The position numbers and the translations under genes are program-made. Positions 7,018 to 10,898 of a DNA stretch of 10,898 nt are shown here, one piece after another. Source of the stretch: Thermoleophilia bacterium (lineage in GTDB: Bacteria > Actinomycetota > Thermoleophilia > Miltoncostaeales > Miltoncostaeaceae); NCBI GenBank assembly GCA_029861485.1, contig JAOTZF010000031.1:1-10898 (forward strand), in the 5' to 3' direction. Each line of letters starts with the position of its first letter. The stretch's first letter is position 1. Below the pieces are notes generated by a model. It was not told the origin of the DNA, ran no database searches, and saw only the letters and a program-made list of their open reading frames with translations.

Positions 7018-7094
7018 CTGACGAATACCCTACTGCGCGTGCCTGAGTGCGATCGTCCCCCCTTCGGACTTGGCAGGCGTGTCAGCATGGGGAT
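7018..7094. promoter_or_regulatory. Divergent promoter region between hemB and the SDR gene
   Basis: This is a 77-base gap between divergent genes. For hemB the minus-strand TAGGGT at 7032-7027 is the clearest element. For the SDR gene the best I can offer is TACCCT at 7026-7031 as a -10 form on the plus strand, or TTGGCA at 7070-7075 as a -35 form. Neither has a convincing partner at the right distance. GGGG at 7089-7092 is very close to the SDR ATG. Confidence 0.45.
7027..7032 (-). promoter_or_regulatory. Putative -10 element (TAGGGT) of the hemB operon
   Basis: The minus strand reads TAGGGT, then 9 bases, then the hemB ATG. The hexamer fits the TAnnnT form of actinobacterial -10 boxes, which would place transcription start within about 3 bases of the ATG, giving a leaderless or nearly leaderless mRNA. 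The same hexamer at the same distance precedes two other operon heads in this window. No clear -35 is visible. Confidence 0.55.
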
Positions 7095-7811
7095 ATGTCA
7101 GCCGTACCCGTCGCCGTGGTTTTCGGGGCGCGAAACGTCGGCCGCGCCGTAGTGGCGGAGCGTCTGGAGGCCGGGTGGGCCGTCGTTGCGATGGTCCGTA
7201 CCCAGGCCACTGCGGACGCCCTGCTGGAGGCCCATCCGCAGACGACCGTGCTCGTCGGTGACGCATCTCGTGGCGCGGATGTGGAGCGGGTGCTCGCGGC
7301 CGCGGAGGATCTCGGCGATCTAGAGCTGATCGTCAATGCGATCACCGCCCCCCCTCGCGATCAGGGATTCGGGGGCGGGCCGATCGCCGACGCGCCAGAG
7401 GACCGCCTGCGGTACTGGATGGATGGCTTTGTGCCGATGGCGTGGCAGATCATCCGCCTCGGCACCCGGGCGCTCCGCAGTCGCGGGGGCGGAACCGTGG
7501 TTCAGGTGGCCGGTGGATCGGCGCGGCGATCGTTTCCCGGCGGGGGGCCATGGGGCGCCGCCCAACACGCGGTCAAGGCGCTCATCCAATCTCTTGCGGC
7601 CGAGTCGCGTGAGCACGGGGTGCACGTTGCCTTGCTGATCGCCGACGGGTTCGTCGAGACCGAGCGACGGCCGATCGGTGATGACGATCCGCGCAGCGTC
7701 CTGCACCCCTATGACCTGGCCGCCGCGGCTGCCTACCTTCACGGACAATCTCCGCGCGGGTGGACCCATGAGCTCACCCTCACGCCGGCGCTGGAGCCCT
7801 GGACGCCGTAG
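7095..7811 (+). CDS. Short-chain dehydrogenase/reductase-like protein, catalytic pair lost
   Basis: This 238-residue Rossmann-fold protein is of the SDR type. The N-terminal strand and turn AVVFGARNVGRAV (7-19) correspond to the nucleotide-binding TGxxxGxG, but the glycines are altered. The usual NNAG is replaced by VNAIT (80-84). Ser142 lies in the right region, yet the catalytic YxxxK reads W-G-A-A-Q: Trp153 and Gln157 occupy the Tyr and Lys positions, followed by the normal HAVKAL. It is therefore probably not a classic dehydrogenase and may bind a nucleotide or another ligand. I start at ATG 7095, because this gives a normal short lead into the first beta strand. A GTG at 7047 is possible but adds an unlikely tail. 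It stands divergent to the haem operon and overlaps the probable aat start. Its biological role is unknown. Confidence 0.8.
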   Translation: MSAVPVAVVFGARNVGRAVVAERLEAGWAVVAMVRTQATADALLEAHPQTTVLVGDASRGADVERVLAAAEDLGDLELIVNAITAPPRDQGFGGGPIADAPEDRLRYWMDGFVPMAWQIIRLGTRALRSRGGGTVVQVAGGSARRSFPGGGPWGAAQHAVKALIQSLAAESREHGVHVALLIADGFVETERRPIGDDDPRSVLHPYDLAAAAAYLHGQSPRGWTHELTLTPALEPWTP

Positions 7812-8404
7812 ACGACCTCCTGCGCCCCCCCGCCCTGCTCTCCGCCTACGCGCAGGGCTGGTTCCCGATGGCGCGGGACGGAGCACCCGATGAGGTCGCC
7901 TTCTACGAGGCAGACCCGCGAGCGATCGTGCCACTGGAGGGCTTTCGGGTGCCACGCTCGGTGCGCCGCGCTCTGGCTCGCAGGAGCTTCGAGGTGCGTG
8001 TCAGCTCGGCCTTCGACGAGGTGGTGCGCCTCTGCGCGGGTGATCGCGACGGCGGGGTCTGGCTTAGCCCGCCTCTGATCTGCGCCTACGGTGAGCTCCA
8101 TCGGGCGGGTTTCGCCCAGAGCGTGGAGTGCTGGAGTGGGCGGCGCCTGGTCGGCGGGCTGTTCGGGGTCGCGCTCGGCAGTCTGTTCACCTCCGAGAGC
8201 ATGTTCCATCGAGAGCCCGATGCGGGTAACGCGGCGCTCGTCGCGGCACACGGCATCCTCACCGAGCACGGTGTGACGCTCTGGGACCTCCAGATGGCGA
8301 GCGCGCACGTGACCAGGTTCGGGGCCCGGGAGGTGTCGGCCGAGGAGTACCGCCGCTTGCTCGCCGAGGCCCTTGCCGATGGCCGCGCCCCCCGGTTCGC
8401 CTAA
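7799..8404 (+). CDS. aat: Leucyl/phenylalanyl-tRNA-protein transferase
   Basis: This cytoplasmic N-end-rule enzyme moves Leu or Phe from aminoacyl-tRNA to proteins with N-terminal Arg or Lys, marking them for ClpAP-type proteolysis. Family blocks in order are LLSAYAQGWFPM (13-24), PRAIVPL (40-46), PPLICAYGELHRAGFAQSVECW (from 91), LVGGLFGVALGSLFTSESMF (117-136) with Glu133, and WDLQ (162-165), holding the Asp163 and Gln165 expected for catalysis. The first ATG, at 7868, would cut off the conserved AYxxGWFP motif. Between the in-frame stop at 7769 and 7868 there is no ATG, GTG or TTG. CTG at 7799 (GGAG close before it, 13-base overlap with the SDR end) is my choice, giving 201 residues. CTG at 7820 is the main alternative. 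The end overlaps the converging ABC permease stop. The family is very likely; the start is uncertain. Confidence 0.88.
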   Translation: MDAVDDLLRPPALLSAYAQGWFPMARDGAPDEVAFYEADPRAIVPLEGFRVPRSVRRALARRSFEVRVSSAFDEVVRLCAGDRDGGVWLSPPLICAYGELHRAGFAQSVECWSGRRLVGGLFGVALGSLFTSESMFHREPDAGNAALVAAHGILTEHGVTLWDLQMASAHVTRFGAREVSAEEYRRLLAEALADGRAPRFA

Positions 8405-9747
8405 GCGCGGACCCGCCTGTGGATCGAGAGTCCGGACAGCAGCCAGAGCGCAAGCGATGACACAGCGATGACGCCGAGGGTCCACCAGAAGCGCTCGGGG
8501 ATCGTCGGCTCGATGAGCAAAGTCTGGAACGCGTCGAAGACCGGCGCCACGCCAACGGTCTGAAGCGCCGTCTCCACGCGCCCCTCCAGAGGCACGATGC
8601 CAAGGAAGACCAGGGGCAGGCCGACCATCAGCGTGATCAGCAGAGCGCTTCGCCCGTCGCGGGCCAGAGCGCCGATCAGCGCCCCTACGCCGCCGAAGGA
8701 CAGCCCGGCGAGCCCCACGGCCAGCGGCCACAGATGCCAACGGTCTACGGCGATGTCGGTGAAGAGCGCCACGAGCACGAGAGCGATCAGCGCCACCAGG
8801 GCGGCGAGAGCCGCGGCGACGAGCATCTTCGCCGCGGCCAGTGCAAGCGGGCTCACCGGACCTCGGATCAGCCGAGGGAGCGTGCCGTCATCGCGCTCGG
8901 AGGCGAGCGCGCCGGCGGCGAGTAGCGCCGCGGCGAGGCCGAGGGCCAGCGTCAGGGCGGCCGCCAGACCGAAGGCGGAAAGCGGCTCCCGCTGCTCTTG
9001 GCGCGAGGTCACCTCAAGCTCGATCGGCGCGCCGATCGATTCGGCCACCTGCCCCGCCAGCTCCAGGTTTCGGGTCGTCTGGTCGACGAACCGCCCGAGC
9101 GGGTCGAGACTGTCGGCAAGGGGGTCCTGCCCGATCGCGCGCAGCGCCTGCTGGGTGTCCGCCACCGTCTGCCGGGTCGCGGTGAGCCCGAGGGCCTTGC
9201 CGCCCTCCCCGAAGACCTGCACCTGTCCTCCGTCGATCAGAATTCGCACCAGACGGCGCACCTGGGACACGTAGTCGGTCGAGAGGGACTGGTTGACGCC
9301 AAAGAGCGCCGACTCGACCCTCCGCTCGATCGCCTCCGCCGCCAGTGGATCGCGGCGGCTGGTCGCGAGCTCGAGCCGTGGCGGGCGGGCCCCGCCGCTC
9401 TGGAGGTCGGCGACGAACCCGGCAGGGATGGTCAGCACCGCGCTCACCCGTCCGTCCTCCAGAGCGCTCGCCGCGTCGGTCCGGCTCAGATCGGCGACGT
9501 CGACCGATTCCCCGAGCCGGTCTGCGTAGTCGTCGGCAGACAAGCGCTCGGAGCCGACCAGGACGGTGCGGGTGGAGGTGTCCTCGTTGACGAGGGCGAG
9601 CCGGGGGGTGCGCTCCGAGCCCTCCAGCGCCAGCCCGACAAGAACGGCGACCAGCAACGGGTAGCCCACCAGTGCCAGGAGGGTGCCGGGGCTGCGCTTC
9701 AGAAGTACCACGAGGTCCTTCCGGGCAATGAGCCACGCGCCCCTCAT
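8401..9747 (-). CDS. ABC-2 type exporter, membrane permease
   Basis: This 448-residue membrane protein pairs with the ATPase encoded just upstream. One helix lies at about 22-42, followed by a large extracytoplasmic domain of about 210 residues (45-255). Five more helices follow at about 257-282, 302-330, 338-362, 367-387 and 419-441. The sequence SERDDGTLPRL (283-293) after the second helix is the E-x-GT coupling motif typical of ABC-2 permeases. The single helix, large loop and five-helix layout is that of the ABC2_membrane_3/YhgE-like branch, used for export of drugs, peptides, lipids or polymers; the substrate cannot be told. The ATG at 9747 overlaps the ATPase stop (ATGA), so the two are co-translated. 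Only one permease gene is present, which implies a homodimer. Its TAG shares bases with the aat TAA on the other strand. Confidence 0.88.
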   Translation of the reverse strand: MRGAWLIARKDLVVLLKRSPGTLLALVGYPLLVAVLVGLALEGSERTPRLALVNEDTSTRTVLVGSERLSADDYADRLGESVDVADLSRTDAASALEDGRVSAVLTIPAGFVADLQSGGARPPRLELATSRRDPLAAEAIERRVESALFGVNQSLSTDYVSQVRRLVRILIDGGQVQVFGEGGKALGLTATRQTVADTQQALRAIGQDPLADSLDPLGRFVDQTTRNLELAGQVAESIGAPIELEVTSRQEQREPLSAFGLAAALTLALGLAAALLAAGALASERDDGTLPRLIRGPVSPLALAAAKMLVAAALAALVALIALVLVALFTDIAVDRWHLWPLAVGLAGLSFGGVGALIGALARDGRSALLITLMVGLPLVFLGIVPLEGRVETALQTVGVAPVFDAFQTLLIEPTIPERFWWTLGVIAVSSLALWLLSGLSIHRRVRA

Positions 9748-10436
9748 TCGGCGCTGCCGACGAGCCCGAGGTACGCAGCCTCCGGGTCACCGCCCGCGAG
9801 GTCCGCGAGTGCCTCGACGCGCCCCTCGAAGACCGTCGCGCCCTCAGCAAGCACGAGTATTCGGTCTGCTTCCCTCGCCGCCTCGGTGAGCGATTGGGTG
9901 CTGAATGCGACGGCGAGCTGCTCGTCGTCACGGAGGGTCCTGATCCAGGCCCAGATGCGCCGGCGCTGCTCCGGGCTGAGAGTTGCCGTCGGCTCGTCCA
10001 GCAAGAGCACCGCCGGCCGGTTGCACAGCGCGACGCTGAGGTTCAACCGCTGCAGGGTGCCGGTGGAGAGCGTCTCCGCCCTTTGATTGGCGTACGCGTC
10101 GAGTGCGGCGAGCGAAATCAGCTCCTCGACCCTGCTCGGCGTGTCGGCGACGCCTTCCATCGCGGTGAACAACGCCAGGTTCTCGCGCACCGTCAGCCGG
10201 GGGTACACCGCCGCGCTCTGGGGCGCCCAGCCGACCCCGGCGGCGGGGCGCCGGATCGAGCCGGCATCCGGTTGTGCGGGGCCGGCCAGCATCCTCAGGA
10301 GCGTGGTCTTACCGGCCCCGTTCGGCCCGACGAGCGCCAGTGATTCCCCGGCACGGATCGCGAGGTCCACTCCGGCGACGGCCTGGGCGCCCGCGAACTG
10401 GCGGACGATTCCCTCTGCCTCGAGCACCGTGGCCAC
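9744..10436 (-). CDS. ABC exporter ATP-binding protein with H-loop Gln
   Basis: This 230-residue cytoplasmic ATPase powers the adjacent ABC-2 permease. Walker A is GPNGAGKT (37-44), the Q-loop Gln is 73 (WAPQ), and the signature is LSTGT (123-127) in place of LSGGQ. Walker B is VLLLDEP (143-149) with catalytic Glu148. The D-loop reads TLSP and not GLDP. The H-loop, normally STH, is STQ: Gln181 replaces the switch histidine. These changes suggest a slow or differently coupled ATPase, yet Walker motifs and the general-base Glu are intact. The GTG at 10436 is the start, since an in-frame TAG lies shortly upstream; GTG at codon 4 is an alternative. There is no good Shine-Dalgarno, but a TAGGGT hexamer is found 9 bases before the start. 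Confidence 0.92.
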   Translation of the reverse strand: MATVLEAEGIVRQFAGAQAVAGVDLAIRAGESLALVGPNGAGKTTLLRMLAGPAQPDAGSIRRPAAGVGWAPQSAAVYPRLTVRENLALFTAMEGVADTPSRVEELISLAALDAYANQRAETLSTGTLQRLNLSVALCNRPAVLLLDEPTATLSPEQRRRIWAWIRTLRDDEQLAVAFSTQSLTEAAREADRILVLAEGATVFEGRVEALADLAGGDPEAAYLGLVGSAE

Positions 10437-10445
10437 TAGTCGAGC

Positions 10446-10451
10446 ACCCTA
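10446..10451 (-). promoter_or_regulatory. Putative -10 element (TAGGGT) of the ABC exporter operon
   Basis: The minus strand carries TAGGGT, 9 bases and then the GTG start of the ATPase gene, the same layout as at hemB and at the gene starting at 10521. A short dyad, CCGGC (10455-10459) and GCCGG (10466-10470), lies just upstream, between this hexamer and where a -35 would sit. It could be an operator but is short enough to be chance in GC-rich DNA. Confidence 0.55.
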
Positions 10452-10505
10452 GCGCCGGCAATACCGCCGGACGAGGGGACGTGGCAGTGCATCGGGGCGC
10501 TGCGA

Positions 10506-10511
10506 TAGGGT
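10506..10511 (+). promoter_or_regulatory. Putative -10 element (TAGGGT) of the gene starting at 10521
   Basis: The plus strand carries TAGGGT, 9 bases and then ATG at 10521. The best upstream -35-like string is GTGGCA (10481-10486), 19 bases away, which is weak. The layout matches the other two operon heads and implies an mRNA starting at or within a few bases of the ATG. Confidence 0.55.
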
Positions 10512-10520
10512 CTTGGCACT

Positions 10521-10898
10521 ATGCGTTCCTCATCGTGGGAGGAGCGCCGAGCCCGCCGGGCCCGCAGGCGCCTTTCTGAGAGGACGCGGCAGCGGAGAGC
10601 CATGCTTGTCATCAGCGTGGTCGGCGCGCTCGCGCTCGTGGCGATCGCCTTTCCTTTCGTGGGAATCGGCGGGGATTCCGACCGTCCGGCGCCGGTGGCC
10701 GACCCCGTTCCGGGCAAGACGCTCTCAACCCAGCGCCCCGCGGCCGTCGTCATCGCCCGCGCGGACGCCACCGAGCTGCTGCTACCGATCGCGATGGAGC
10801 GGATCACGGCAATCGTCTTCCGCGCGGTGGACAATCCCGAGGCGCGGGAGCTCTCACCCGGTGACGGGCTGAGCTACGAGATCGCCGAGATCGCGGGC
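10521..10898 (+). CDS. Unrecognised membrane-anchored, probably exported protein, N-terminal part
   Basis: This open frame of 126 codons has no stop before the window ends. The first 27 residues are extremely basic (RRARRARRRL, RTRQRR), followed by a hydrophobic helix at about 28-48 and a short Gly/Asp/Pro-rich stretch. A folded-looking segment with ADATELLLPIAMERITAIVF (81-100) comes next. The pattern (basic cytoplasmic tail, one signal-anchor helix, external C-terminus) indicates a single-pass or secreted protein facing the cell exterior. I do not recognise the family from the part seen, and a cell-wall function is only one possibility. ATG at 10521 is chosen because the basic tail follows directly and TAGGGT stands 9 bases upstream. 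An internal Met at codon 28 is possible but would remove the basic tail. It is divergent from the ABC exporter, with 84 bases between the starts. Confidence 0.75.
   Translation, partial: MRSSSWEERRARRARRRLSERTRQRRAMLVISVVGALALVAIAFPFVGIGGDSDRPAPVADPVPGKTLSTQRPAAVVIARADATELLLPIAMERITAIVFRAVDNPEARELSPGDGLSYEIAEIAG

Noticed and set aside
7047..7094. GTG at 7047 as the start of the SDR gene.
   Set aside because: It would add 16 unrelated residues before the first beta strand. ATG at 7095 gives the usual short lead.
10455..10470. The CCGGC/GCCGG dyad as a transcription terminator.
   Set aside because: The arms are only 5 bases, there is no T-run, and it lies in a divergent promoter region, not after a gene end.
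10436..10834. A 132-residue minus-strand open frame over the last gene.
   Set aside because: It is Ser/Arg-rich without domains and covers the divergent promoter, and the plus strand has a signal-anchor type protein with upstream TAGGGT.
1..10898. CRISPR arrays, tRNA or rRNA genes, insertion sequences and long direct repeats.
   Set aside because: Reading both strands I found no regularly spaced repeats, no cloverleaf-like segment with a CCA end, and no transposase or terminal inverted repeats.

Overview
This is a gene-dense, high-GC bacterial window (about two thirds G+C by eye, codon third positions dominated by G/C) with no tRNA, rRNA, insertion sequence or CRISPR array that I can see. A split, b6-type menaquinol:cytochrome c reductase, a UbiD-type decarboxylase and GTG starts suggest an actinobacterium. 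My best guess is the Thermoleophilia (Solirubrobacterales/Gaiellales) lineage, but this rests on general resemblance and not on a search. Every stretch over 103 bases is coding, so there is no long empty region to describe.

Region 1 (1-1653, minus strand): a respiratory bc-complex operon read right to left. It holds the Rieske iron-sulfur protein, cytochrome b (four-helix, b6-like) and the first 28 codons of a third subunit that runs off the window.

Region 2 (1757-7017, minus strand): a tightly packed five-gene operon read right to left: hemB, a two-domain AsnC/Lrp-like protein that matches siroheme decarboxylase (AhbA+AhbB/NirD+NirL fused), hemL, a small polyprenyl-synthetase-like protein without its first Asp-rich motif, and a UbiD-family prenylated-FMN decarboxylase. 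All four internal junctions are 4-base stop/start overlaps (ATGA or GTGA). The operon joins tetrapyrrole synthesis to probable quinone synthesis and lies directly upstream of the cytochrome complex that would use both.

Region 3 (7095-8404, plus strand): a short-chain dehydrogenase-like protein that has lost the YxxxK catalytic pair, followed by leucyl/phenylalanyl-tRNA-protein transferase (aat). The conserved N-terminus of aat has no ATG, GTG or TTG start available.

Region 4 (8401-10436, minus strand): a two-gene ABC-2 type exporter (ATPase then permease) whose stop overlaps the aat stop tail to tail. The ATPase has Gln in place of the H-loop His.

Region 5 (10521 to the end, plus strand): the first 126 codons of an unrecognised membrane-anchored, probably exported protein.

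Three divergently placed operon heads (hemB, the ABC ATPase and the last gene) each carry the identical hexamer TAGGGT exactly 9 bases before the start codon. This looks like a -10 element of leaderless or near-leaderless transcripts and is the most striking unlisted pattern in the window. The other points I would follow up are the degenerate prenyl-synthase-like gene inside the haem/quinone operon and the implied siroheme-dependent haem route.
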